Part shown: positions 34,017 through 41,737 of the stretch, one piece after another
How the letters are laid out: each line of letters begins with the position of its first letter
Numbering within the stretch: the first letter of the stretch is position 1
NCBI GenBank assembly: GCA_045637095.1
Contig: JAZTYX010000045.1
Coordinates: forward strand, 1 to 59,603
From: UMGS1649 sp045637095
GTDB lineage: Bacteria > Bacillota > Clostridia > TANB77 > CAG-465
Length of the DNA stretch: 59,603 bases
Direction: 5' to 3'
Notes under the pieces: model-generated
Told to the model about the DNA's origin: nothing
Database searches by the model: none
Seen by the model: the letters and a program-made list of their open reading frames with translations, nothing else
Made by a program: the position numbers and the translations under genes

Positions 34017-34880
34017 ATGGAAGAATTATTAGGTGTAAGATTTACCAAAACCGGAAAACTACATTATTTCTATAAAAACAATCTAGATGTGAAAGTAGGA
34101 GATATGGTAGTTGCTAATTCTGAAAGAGGATTAGATTTAGCTAGAGTAGTAAGTATAATAAATAAAGAAAGTATAAAACTAGAAGAAGGCGATTCGATTG
34201 AAAAAATAGAAAGAATAGCTACTAAAGAAGATATAGAAAAACAAAGAAGTTTGGATAACAAAGCCAGAAATGTTCTAGATACATGTAAAAAACTTGCTAA
34301 AAGATATAATTTAGAAATGAAATTTATAAAGGCTTCATATACTTTTGATGAGAGCAAATTAACTTGTTATTTTGTAGCAGAAGATAGAGTGGATTTTAGA
34401 GAAGTTGTAAAAAGTTTGGCTGCTGAATATAGAACTAGAATCGAATTAAGACAAGTAGGGCCAAGGGATGAAATAAAAGCCTATGATAACATAGGAAGTT
34501 GTGGTAAGGAAGTATGTTGCAGAACATTCTTACCGGATTTTGAAACAGTAAATATTAAGATGGCTAAAGAACAAGGTTTACAAATAAATATGCAAAAATT
34601 ATCTGGAAACTGCGGTAGACTTAAATGCTGTTTGAAATATGAAGAAGAAGTATATAAAGAAAAACTAAAGGAATTACCTAAAGTTAATGCTATTGTAAAA
34701 TACAACGGAGAAACTTGTAAAGTAGTATCTTTAGATATATTAAAAGAAAGAGTAAGACTAAAAATAGGTCCACAAGGCGAAGAACGTTTCGAAATGGTTG
34801 ATGTAAAAGAAATAGAATTTGAACCAAGAAAAATAGAAAACAAAGAGCCTAAAAAAGAAGAAAATGAAGTAACAGGATAA
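34017..34880 (+). CDS. ricT: RicT/YaaT (PSP1 domain) regulator of RNA processing
   Basis: 287 aa. N-terminal PSP1 features (GVRFTKTGKLHYFYKNN, VANSERGLDLARVV) and the conserved Cys set GSCGKEVCCRTFL and GNCGRLKCCLKYEEE. In Bacillus subtilis RicT forms a complex with RicA and RicF, carries Fe-S clusters, and directs RNase Y cleavage, affecting sporulation, competence and biofilm. The C-terminus is a KE-rich tail. Immediately downstream of holB. Confidence 0.95.
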   Translation: MEELLGVRFTKTGKLHYFYKNNLDVKVGDMVVANSERGLDLARVVSIINKESIKLEEGDSIEKIERIATKEDIEKQRSLDNKARNVLDTCKKLAKRYNLEMKFIKASYTFDESKLTCYFVAEDRVDFREVVKSLAAEYRTRIELRQVGPRDEIKAYDNIGSCGKEVCCRTFLPDFETVNIKMAKEQGLQINMQKLSGNCGRLKCCLKYEEEVYKEKLKELPKVNAIVKYNGETCKVVSLDILKERVRLKIGPQGEERFEMVDVKEIEFEPRKIENKEPKKEENEVTG

Positions 34881-34924
34881 GAAGAAAATATTATATAAAT
34901 ATAAGAGGGAAGGGAGTGAAAATT

Positions 34925-35098
34925 ATGGCATATAGAATAAGCGATGATTGTATAGGATGTGGAGCTTGTATGGCTGAATGTCCAGTAGGTGCAATTTCTG
35001 AAGGTGACGGCAAATGCGTTATAGATCCAGAAAAATGCATAGGTTGTGGAACATGTGCAGGTGTTTGCCCAGTAGGAGCACCATCTGAAGAAGAATAA
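34925..35098 (+). CDS. 2[4Fe-4S] ferredoxin
   Basis: 57 aa, classic clostridial ferredoxin size. Two motifs CIGCGACMAECP and CIGCGTCAGVCP bind two [4Fe-4S] clusters. The ATG at 34925 has AAGGGAG upstream; the GTG at 34916 lies in the ribosome site. Low-potential electron carrier for anaerobic metabolism. Confidence 0.97.
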   Translation: MAYRISDDCIGCGACMAECPVGAISEGDGKCVIDPEKCIGCGTCAGVCPVGAPSEEE

Positions 35099-35104
35099 TA
35101 AAAC

Positions 35105-35140
35105 AATAAAGCACTTTGTAATATTACAAAGTGCTTTATT
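35105..35140. terminator. Perfect 36-bp palindrome acting as bidirectional terminator
   Basis: Arms of 18 bp (AATAAAGCACTTTGTAAT and its exact complement) without any spacer. It lies between the convergent ferredoxin gene and the gene ending at 35142. Confidence 0.8.
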
Positions 35141-35141
35141 A

Positions 35142-35603
35142 TTAATGTCTGAATTTAAATAAATCTAAAGTCTTATGATATATTTTTTTATACCATGGCT
35201 CTTTTGGAATCTCTATTAGTTGGTTAGAAACAGAATTAGAAAGAACTATATCTTCGCCTGTTATAACCGCAGAACTATTAAACATTCCTGAAGCATCGGC
35301 TTGAGATAACCCCAATGTTTCGGAATATAATCTAGCTTCTTTTTCTTTATCTATAAGTAATCTTCTTTCTTCTGGTGAAGTTAAGAAATCTCTATATAAT
35401 AAAGCTAATATTGCTTGAGTATTAGGCATTAAATTGTCTTCCCAGTTTTCACTTAAGAAATCTATTTTAGCCACATAATCTTTAGATTTATTTGTGTTAA
35501 ACAAATCTATTAATCTTGTTGGTATTTTTTCTAAAACGGTAGCAGAAGAGTGGTTCAATACTTCAACTACTTCAACAAATGATTCTTGATATTCTTTTGT
35601 CAT
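35142..35603 (-). CDS. Protein of unknown function, second gene of pair
   Basis: 153 aa, soluble, mostly helical by composition. Visible features: FVEVVEVLNHSSATVLEKIP near the N-terminus, SPEERRLLIDKEKEARLYSE in the middle and a basic aromatic C-terminus WYKKIYHKTLDLFKFRH that may touch membrane or nucleic acid. GGGAGA ribosome site; 15 bp after the acidic gene, so both are one operon. Not recognised. Confidence 0.65.
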   Translation of the reverse strand: MTKEYQESFVEVVEVLNHSSATVLEKIPTRLIDLFNTNKSKDYVAKIDFLSENWEDNLMPNTQAILALLYRDFLTSPEERRLLIDKEKEARLYSETLGLSQADASGMFNSSAVITGEDIVLSNSVSNQLIEIPKEPWYKKIYHKTLDLFKFRH

Positions 35604-35618
35604 ATTTTATCTCCCTTG

Positions 35619-36176
35619 CTATTTAACTAATTCAAGTGGTTTTTCTTTTTCTGCGATTCTTTCTAAATCTAAGAATGAAGGAGCATCCTTCTTAAATGTT
35701 TTTCCTATTTCTCTATTATATTTGCTATAAATTGTAGCAAACTTAGACTCATCCACTAATTCTAAAGGGCTGTCGTTTAAATCTCTTAATGTGCTGGCTT
35801 CTGGTTTTGTAGAAACAACCGGCTCGTCTTTAGGTTCTGGAAGTGGTTCGTCGTTTGATGGCATTGAATCTATATCCATATCGGGAACAGATGATGCATC
35901 AATTTTCACTTCAACAGGTTCTAGTGGAATATCGTTTATACCTGGTTCTGATGGCTTACTATAAGTATCGGGTTCGTCTGGCTCTGCAGAGCTTTCCAAA
36001 GGTTTACTGTTTTCAACATATCTTTCTAAAGTTAAATCTATTAAATCTAAAACGTCTTTATTTTTTGCATATTTTATACGAGCGTTATCTACAGATATAT
36101 GTTCGCGTTTTCCGTCAATGCAAATGTATAATAAAGTTTCATCAATTATATCTACATCAATATTTGAGCTTTTCAT
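35619..36176 (-). CDS. Acidic Pro/Glu/Ser-rich protein of unknown function
   Basis: 185 aa from the ATG at 36176 with AGGAGGCG upstream; a longer frame to 36260 has no ribosome site. Residues 1-60 look like a small folded domain (VDIIDETLLYICIDGKREHI, KYAKNKDVLDLIDLTLERYV), followed by about 90 residues of low-complexity EPDEP/SEPGIND-type acidic Pro/Ser sequence and a short folded end. It is probably a scaffold with a flexible arm. Not recognised. Confidence 0.65.
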   Translation of the reverse strand: MKSSNIDVDIIDETLLYICIDGKREHISVDNARIKYAKNKDVLDLIDLTLERYVENSKPLESSAEPDEPDTYSKPSEPGINDIPLEPVEVKIDASSVPDMDIDSMPSNDEPLPEPKDEPVVSTKPEASTLRDLNDSPLELVDESKFATIYSKYNREIGKTFKKDAPSFLDLERIAEKEKPLELVK

Positions 36177-36246
36177 ATATACGCCTCCTACATTAATATT
36201 ATTAAAAAACATAAGATAAGTCAAGAATATGAACATAAAGAATAAA

Positions 36247-36277
36247 AAATAACAGTCCATTTCTGAACTGTTATTTT
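36247..36277 (-). terminator. Terminator of ppdK
   Basis: AATAACAGT/ACTGTTATT stem flanked by A/T runs, just beyond the ppdK stop on the minus strand. Confidence 0.75.
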
Positions 36278-36297
36278 ATTTCTGTATTAAATACTTA

Positions 36298-38922
36298 CTA
36301 TTTGTTTGCTATTGCTGCTTGAGCTGCTGCTAAACGAGCGATAGGTACTCTGAATGGAGAACATGAAACATAAGTAAGACCTACTTTGTGACAGAACTCA
36401 ATAGTAGAAGGATCTCCACCGTGTTCACCACAAATTCCAAGTTTAATGTCTGGTCTTGTAGTTCTTCCAAGTTTTGCTGCCATATCTACTAATTTACCAA
36501 CACCGTTTTGATCTAATCTTGCGAATGGATCTTGTTCGTAAATTTTCTTGTCATAGTAGTAATTTAAGAATTTACCAGCATCGTCACGGCTAAATCCAAA
36601 TGTCATTTGTGTTAAGTCATTTGTACCAAATGAGAAGAATTCAGCTTCTTTAGCGATTTCGTCAGCTGTAACAGCTGCTCTTGGTATTTCTATCATTGTT
36701 CCTACTTTATAGTGCATATCGCTACCAGCTTCTTTAATTAAGCTATCTGCAGTTTCTACAACTATTGATTTAACGTAAGCTAATTCTTTAACTTCGCCTA
36801 CTAATGGGATCATTATTTCAGGAACTATATTCCAATCTGGATGTTTAGCTGCAACGTTTAATGCTGCTCTAATAACAGCTTTAGTTTGCATTTCTGCAAT
36901 TTCAGGATAAGAAACTGCTAGACGGCATCCTCTGTGTCCCATCATTGGGTTGAATTCATGTAAAGAAGCGATAACGTTCTTTAAGTGTTCAACTGTTATA
37001 TTTAATTCACCAGCTATTTCTACAATGTCTTTTTCTTCTGTTGGAAGGAATTCATGTAGAGGTGGATCTAAGTAACGAATTGTTACTGGGTGGCCTTCCA
37101 TAGCTTCATATAAAGCTTCGAAGTCACCTTGTTGCATTGGAAGTATTTTATCTAATGCTTTTCTTCTTGCTTCTTCGTTGTCTGAAACAATCATTTCTCT
37201 AACAGCTTTAATTCTGTCAGTTTCGAAGAACATGTGCTCAGTACGGCATAGACCAATACCTTCTGCTCCGAAAGTTCTAGCTTGTTTAGCATCTCTTGGA
37301 GTATCTGCATTTGTTCTAACTTGTAATGTTCTGAATTCATCAGCCCATCCCATTATTGTTCCAAAGTCTCCAGATATTGAAGCTTCAACTGTTGGTATAG
37401 CTTCACCATATATTTTACCTGTAGAACCATCAAGAGAAATATAATCTCCTTCATGGAACGTTTTTCCTCCAAGTGAGAATACTTTAGCTTCTTCGTCTAT
37501 AACGATTTCGCCACAACCAGATACACAGCAAGTACCCATACCACGAGCAACAACGGCTGCGTGAGATGTCATACCACCACGAACTGTTAAGATACCTTGA
37601 GCTGCGTTCATACCTTCGATATCTTCAGGAGAAGTTTCAAGTCTTACAAGAACAACTTTTTCTCCTTTTTCTGCCCATTCAACAGCTGCGCCAGCAGTAA
37701 ATACTACTTTACCACAAGCTGCACCTGGAGATGCTGGAAGCGCTGATCCTATTGGAGTAGCTGCTTTTAATGCTGCAGCGTCAAATCCTGGGTGTAATAA
37801 AGAGTCTAAGCTCTTAGCATCAATCATTGATACTGCTTTTTCTTTAGAAATTTTACCTTCTTCAACTAGGTCAACAGCTATTTTTAGAGCTGCAGCTGCA
37901 GTTCTTTTACCATTTCTAGTTTGAAGCATATAAAGTTTTCCGTTTTCAATTGTGAATTCCATATCTTGCATATCTGCATAGTGGTCTTCAAGTCTTGAAG
38001 AAATAGAAACGAATTCATCATATGCGTGAGGCATAACTTCTTTTAATTGATCAATTGTTTGTGGAGTTCTTATACCAGCAACAACGTCTTCACCTTGTGC
38101 GTTCATTAAGAATTCACCATATAATTTCTTTTCACCTGTAGAAGGGTTACGAGTAAATGCAACACCTGTTCCAGAAGTTTCTCCCATGTTTCCAAATACC
38201 ATCATTTGAACGTTTACTGCTGTTCCCCATGATGAAGGAATATCATTCATTCTTCTGTAGTAGATAGCTCTTGGGTTGTCCCATGATCTAAATACAGCTT
38301 TTATAGCTTCAAGAAGTTGTACTTTTGGTTCAGTTGGGAATTCTTCACCTTTAGCTTCTCTGTAGCAAGTTTTGAAACGAACAACTAGTTCTTTCATATC
38401 ATTTGCATCAAGTTCAGTATCAAGCTTAACTCCTTTAGCTTCTTTCATTTCGTCAATGATTTTTTCAAAGTAGCTCTTTGGAACTTCCATAACTACGTCT
38501 GAGAACATTTGAACGAAACGACGATAAGAATCGTAAGCGAAACGTGGGTTGTTAGTAAGCTTAGCAAAGCCTTCAACAACTTCGTCGTTTAATCCTAGGT
38601 TAAGGATTGTGTCCATCATACCTGGCATAGATGCTCTAGCACCAGAACGAACAGATACAAGAAGTGGGTTTTCAACACTTCCGAATTTTTTACCAGAAAG
38701 TTCTTCTAGTTTTGTAAGATTTGCAAATACTTCGTCAACGATTTCAGGAGCAATTTCTTTTCCATCATCATAGTAACGAGTACAAGCTTCAGTTGTAACA
38801 GTGAATCCTTGAGGAACAGGCATTCCTAAGTTAGTCATTTCGGCTAAGTTAGCACCTTTACCACCAAGAAGTTCTCTTTGTTTACCGTTACCTTCTGAAA
38901 ATTGATAAACGTATTTTGTCAT
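36298..38922 (-). CDS. ppdK: Pyruvate, phosphate dikinase
   Basis: 874 aa, full length. N-terminal ATP-grasp domain (GKGANLAEMTNLGMPVPQGF, then SVRSGARASMPGMMDTILNLG), phosphohistidine swivelling domain with GGMTSHAAVVARGMGTCCVSG (catalytic His), and C-terminal PEP-binding barrel (GLCRTEHMFFE, GTNDLTQMTFGFSRDD, CGEHGGDPSTIEF). It interconverts pyruvate + ATP + Pi and PEP + AMP + PPi; in gut anaerobes often glycolytic. Monocistronic, AGGAGGT ribosome site, with a short hairpin at the expected mRNA 5' end. Confidence 0.98.
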   Translation of the reverse strand: MTKYVYQFSEGNGKQRELLGGKGANLAEMTNLGMPVPQGFTVTTEACTRYYDDGKEIAPEIVDEVFANLTKLEELSGKKFGSVENPLLVSVRSGARASMPGMMDTILNLGLNDEVVEGFAKLTNNPRFAYDSYRRFVQMFSDVVMEVPKSYFEKIIDEMKEAKGVKLDTELDANDMKELVVRFKTCYREAKGEEFPTEPKVQLLEAIKAVFRSWDNPRAIYYRRMNDIPSSWGTAVNVQMMVFGNMGETSGTGVAFTRNPSTGEKKLYGEFLMNAQGEDVVAGIRTPQTIDQLKEVMPHAYDEFVSISSRLEDHYADMQDMEFTIENGKLYMLQTRNGKRTAAAALKIAVDLVEEGKISKEKAVSMIDAKSLDSLLHPGFDAAALKAATPIGSALPASPGAACGKVVFTAGAAVEWAEKGEKVVLVRLETSPEDIEGMNAAQGILTVRGGMTSHAAVVARGMGTCCVSGCGEIVIDEEAKVFSLGGKTFHEGDYISLDGSTGKIYGEAIPTVEASISGDFGTIMGWADEFRTLQVRTNADTPRDAKQARTFGAEGIGLCRTEHMFFETDRIKAVREMIVSDNEEARRKALDKILPMQQGDFEALYEAMEGHPVTIRYLDPPLHEFLPTEEKDIVEIAGELNITVEHLKNVIASLHEFNPMMGHRGCRLAVSYPEIAEMQTKAVIRAALNVAAKHPDWNIVPEIMIPLVGEVKELAYVKSIVVETADSLIKEAGSDMHYKVGTMIEIPRAAVTADEIAKEAEFFSFGTNDLTQMTFGFSRDDAGKFLNYYYDKKIYEQDPFARLDQNGVGKLVDMAAKLGRTTRPDIKLGICGEHGGDPSTIEFCHKVGLTYVSCSPFRVPIARLAAAQAAIANK

Positions 38923-38949
38923 TTTCTGACCTCCTAATGATTAAATTAG

Positions 38950-38966
38950 CGTAGCAGTTAGCTACG
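38950..38966 (-). promoter_or_regulatory. 5'-UTR stem-loop of ppdK
   Basis: CGTAGC-N5-GCTACG. With the -10 TATAAT at 38979-38984 (minus strand, weak -35) transcription would start within a few bases of this hairpin, so it may protect the 5' end of a highly expressed mRNA. Confidence 0.45.
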
Positions 38967-39084
38967 ACTTCAAGGGCTATTATATCAAAAAGATTGTATA
39001 AAATCTAGACCTAAATGTAAAAAAATATATGACATATATAAACAAGGACAAAATGCACTTAATATACTACATTAGGTGATAAAA

Positions 39085-39348
39085 ATGAGTATGGTTTTGA
39101 ATGTAGCAATTTATATAATTTTAGTGTTTGGAATAATAATAACTACAATAGCTTTCATGGAAGACGGATTAAAAAAGAATGAAAGATATATAAGGATAAG
39201 ACGTGATGGGGTGAAAGTAACGCTAGAACTGAAGACAGAAGGTATGACAAAAGAAGATGAACTTTTGGTAGCAGAAGTTATAGAGAAGGGTAAGTTTGAA
39301 AGTATATACGATCTAGTTGACCAATATATAGTAGCTAATAAATCTTGA
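39085..39348 (+). CDS. Small membrane-anchored protein of unknown function
   Basis: 87 aa from the ATG at 39085 with TAGGTGAT upstream. One N-terminal hydrophobic segment (about 4-26), then a cytoplasmic charged part (VKVTLELKTEGMTKEDELLVAEVI). No recognised family. The next promoter overlaps its stop codon. Confidence 0.6.
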   Translation: MSMVLNVAIYIILVFGIIITTIAFMEDGLKKNERYIRIRRDGVKVTLELKTEGMTKEDELLVAEVIEKGKFESIYDLVDQYIVANKS

Positions 39349-39372
39349 AATTTACATAATATGTGATATAAT
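39345..39372 (+). promoter_or_regulatory. Promoter of the gene pair 39408-40321
   Basis: TTGAAA, 16 bp, TATAAT; the -35 overlaps the stop of the preceding gene. Confidence 0.55.
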
Positions 39373-39407
39373 ATGTTAAGTAAAAATATTATAAAAGGAG
39401 ACTGATT

Positions 39408-39839
39408 ATGTCACAAATTAAACGGAATTTTAATAAGAACGATAAGGTCTATGTAGTAGACTATTGGGGAACTTCAAAAGGGGCTGCAGCTTTTTCGGTA
39501 GGTGCTGAAATTATAAGTGTTAACGAAGAGAAACAAACATTTTGCGCTGTGTTATATGGCGATACATATCAAGTGTACAGTTTTGCAGATTACGGCAGGT
39601 TAATCTTTGACACTTCGATAGAAGCAAATACAGCGGCAAGCAAACTTCCGCATCCTGGAAGTACTGTTTATCAAAGAATAGGAAACAGAGTGTATAAAAA
39701 GCAGGTAGATTCTATCGGCGGCGGATATGTAAATGATGTATATGATCTTAAAATCTGTTTCAAACGAGGAAAGAGTGTTTCTATCAAAGAAATGGGAGTT
39801 ACAGTTTTTCTTAGTGAAGCGGATGCGAGAACCAAATAA
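39408..39839 (+). CDS. Unknown soluble protein, acquired-looking gene pair (first)
   Basis: 143 aa, beta-rich, no signal peptide. Features: NDKVYVVDYWGTSKGAAAFS, EEKQTFCAVLYGDTYQVYSF (looks like an SH3-like or KOW-type strand pattern), LPHPGSTVYQRIGNRVYKKQ. G+C is above the surrounding genes. AAGGAGA ribosome site; coupled to the next gene by a 17-bp gap. Not recognised. Confidence 0.6.
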   Translation: MSQIKRNFNKNDKVYVVDYWGTSKGAAAFSVGAEIISVNEEKQTFCAVLYGDTYQVYSFADYGRLIFDTSIEANTAASKLPHPGSTVYQRIGNRVYKKQVDSIGGGYVNDVYDLKICFKRGKSVSIKEMGVTVFLSEADARTK

Positions 39840-39856
39840 TAAGCAAGGAGAATGAC

Positions 39857-40321
39857 ATGAGCTATATGGTTAGAGTAAAATGTAATGTATCTGATGCTAT
39901 TTTCGAACTCCCGCCACTAAGAAATGAACTTGCTTCAGCTTTTGTTACGCAGGGAAACCTGGTAAAAGAAAGATACGAGGAGATTTATGATTATCTTAGA
40001 GAACACGGATTAGTAGCAACCGAGATGATGTCATACAACACTATTCACGCGTTATTTAAGATATATGTTCATAAAGCTCTTATCAACGAGGCTGTGCAAA
40101 GGATATTTGAACTTGAAAGAAACGAATACAATATGTTAGAAGTGTTATCAGATTTAATATCCGATAGAAAACTCCGCGAATATGTATACAGCGAACCTAT
40201 GGTAAGAGCGTTTGCACATGCAATAAGAACATTACCAAACGATGATTCTATTGAAGCGGTTTCTCACGGAAGTATGATACTTCTTCTTGAAAAGAAATTT
40301 CTTAACGACCGCAAAATTTGA
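39857..40321 (+). CDS. Unknown helical protein, acquired-looking gene pair (second)
   Basis: 154 aa, predominantly helical: VRVKCNVSDAIFELPPLRNE at the start, then ERYEEIYDYLREHGLVATEM and IRTLPNDDSIEAVSHGSMIL. No catalytic motif. AAGGAGA ribosome site. Same elevated G+C as the gene before it and ended by a terminator, so the two form a compact unit. Not recognised. Confidence 0.6.
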   Translation: MSYMVRVKCNVSDAIFELPPLRNELASAFVTQGNLVKERYEEIYDYLREHGLVATEMMSYNTIHALFKIYVHKALINEAVQRIFELERNEYNMLEVLSDLISDRKLREYVYSEPMVRAFAHAIRTLPNDDSIEAVSHGSMILLLEKKFLNDRKI

Positions 40322-40345
40322 ATGCAAAAATCACTAAACAAAAAC

Positions 40346-40380
40346 AAAAAAGACGACTAATTTTAGTCGCCTTTTTTGTT
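40346..40380 (+). terminator. Terminator after the unknown pair
   Basis: A CGACTAA/TTAGTCG stem extended by GA/CT and A/T runs with one mismatch. Its T-run joins directly to the -35 of the ruvA promoter. Confidence 0.8.
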
Positions 40381-40407
40381 GACATGCTAAGCAGTTCTTG
40401 ATAAAAT
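40379..40407 (+). promoter_or_regulatory. Promoter of ruvA-ftsE-ftsX
   Basis: TTGACA, 17 bp, TAAAAT. Confidence 0.7.
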
Positions 40408-40436
40408 AAAATAGAATAAATATAAGGGGTAATGGA

Positions 40437-41033
40437 ATGTTTGCATATTTTAAAGGGAGCATCGAGAAAAAAGATGATGCAAAAGTAATAGTAGACGTAA
40501 ACGGTATAGGCTATGAAATATACATGCCAGCCGGAGATATAGATAGATTAAATATAGGAGAAACAACTAAAATACATACATTTACAGATATTAAAGAGGG
40601 GTATATCGGTATATTTGGTTTCTTAGAAGAAGAAGCTTTAAGTGTATTTGAAAAGTTAAAAAAAGTAAGTGGAATAGGATCAAAAACAGCACTTGGAGTA
40701 TTATCTCACATGTCACCTAGTGAAGTGTGCATGTCAATTGCAAATGAAGATTCTACACTACTTAGTAAAGTGCCAGGTATTGGTGCAAAAACAGCAGCGA
40801 GAATAATTCTAGAATTAAAAGATAAAATACTTAAAGAAACAGATATTAAGCCTACAAAGATAGCTTCTAAGAAAGAAACTACAAACAATAGTAAAAATGA
40901 AGCAGTGCTTGCTCTGAAAGTATTGGGGTATACAGCAACGCAAATTAATGAGGTTATTGATGAATTAGATATCGAAGGATTAAGAGTTGAAGAAATAATC
41001 AAGAAAGCACTTTCAAATATGAACAAAAGATAA
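40437..41033 (+). CDS. ruvA: Holliday junction DNA helicase subunit RuvA
   Basis: 198 aa. N-terminal OB fold (MFAYFKGSIEKKDDAKVIVD), the two HhH motifs (LKKVSGIGSKTAL and LSKVPGIGAKTAARIILEL) and the C-terminal UBA-like domain (EAVLALKVLGYTATQINEVI). It binds four-way junctions and loads the RuvB motor. ruvB does not follow as it does in most bacteria; ftsE does instead. Confidence 0.97.
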   Translation: MFAYFKGSIEKKDDAKVIVDVNGIGYEIYMPAGDIDRLNIGETTKIHTFTDIKEGYIGIFGFLEEEALSVFEKLKKVSGIGSKTALGVLSHMSPSEVCMSIANEDSTLLSKVPGIGAKTAARIILELKDKILKETDIKPTKIASKKETTNNSKNEAVLALKVLGYTATQINEVIDELDIEGLRVEEIIKKALSNMNKR

Positions 41034-41059
41034 AAAATTAATATAGAAAGAGGAAAAGT

Positions 41060-41737
41060 ATGATTGAATTAAAGGGTGTTACAAAAGTATATGAGCACAG
41101 AGTAGTTGCTTTAGACAATGTTAGTCTAAAGATAGATAAGGGTGAATTTGTGTTCTTAGCAGGCCCATCAGGTTCTGGCAAGTCTACATTCCTTAAGCTA
41201 TTGCTTAAAGAAGAATTGCCAACAGATGGATCTATATATGTTAACGGAGTTAACTTAAATACATTAAAAGAAAAGAAGGCGCCAGAACTAAGAAGGAAAA
41301 TAGGTTCTGTCTTCCAAGACTTTAGACTTCTTTATGACAGAACGGTATATGATAATATATTGTTAGCGTTAAGAATAAGTGATGCTTCTAAAGAAGAAAT
41401 AAAATATGCTATACCAAAAGTTCTAGAACAAGTAGGTCTTAAAGGAAAAGAAAATTTCTATCCAAATGAATTATCTGGTGGAGAACAACAAAGAGCAGCG
41501 CTTGCAAGGGCACTAGTTACAAAACCATTAATACTAATTGCGGATGAACCAACTGGTAATTTGGATGATGAAACTGCCAAAGGTATAATGAAAATATTAT
41601 ATGATGTAAATGCCGCTGGAACAACAGTAATAACAGTTACACACAATCTAAATATTATAGAAGAAAGCGGAAAAAGAGCAGTGTTCCTAAAAGATGGAAA
41701 GATTGTATCAGATACAAAGATAGGAGGTAATGAATAA
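41060..41737 (+). CDS. ftsE: Cell-division ABC ATPase FtsE
   Basis: 225 aa. Walker A AGPSGSGKSTFLK, Q-loop VFQDFRLL, signature LSGGEQQRAA, Walker B LILIADEPTGNLD, H-loop TVTHNL. It hydrolyses ATP to drive conformational change in FtsX and so activate septal or lateral-wall hydrolases. Its last base overlaps the first base of ftsX. Confidence 0.97.
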   Translation: MIELKGVTKVYEHRVVALDNVSLKIDKGEFVFLAGPSGSGKSTFLKLLLKEELPTDGSIYVNGVNLNTLKEKKAPELRRKIGSVFQDFRLLYDRTVYDNILLALRISDASKEEIKYAIPKVLEQVGLKGKENFYPNELSGGEQQRAALARALVTKPLILIADEPTGNLDDETAKGIMKILYDVNAAGTTVITVTHNLNIIEESGKRAVFLKDGKIVSDTKIGGNE

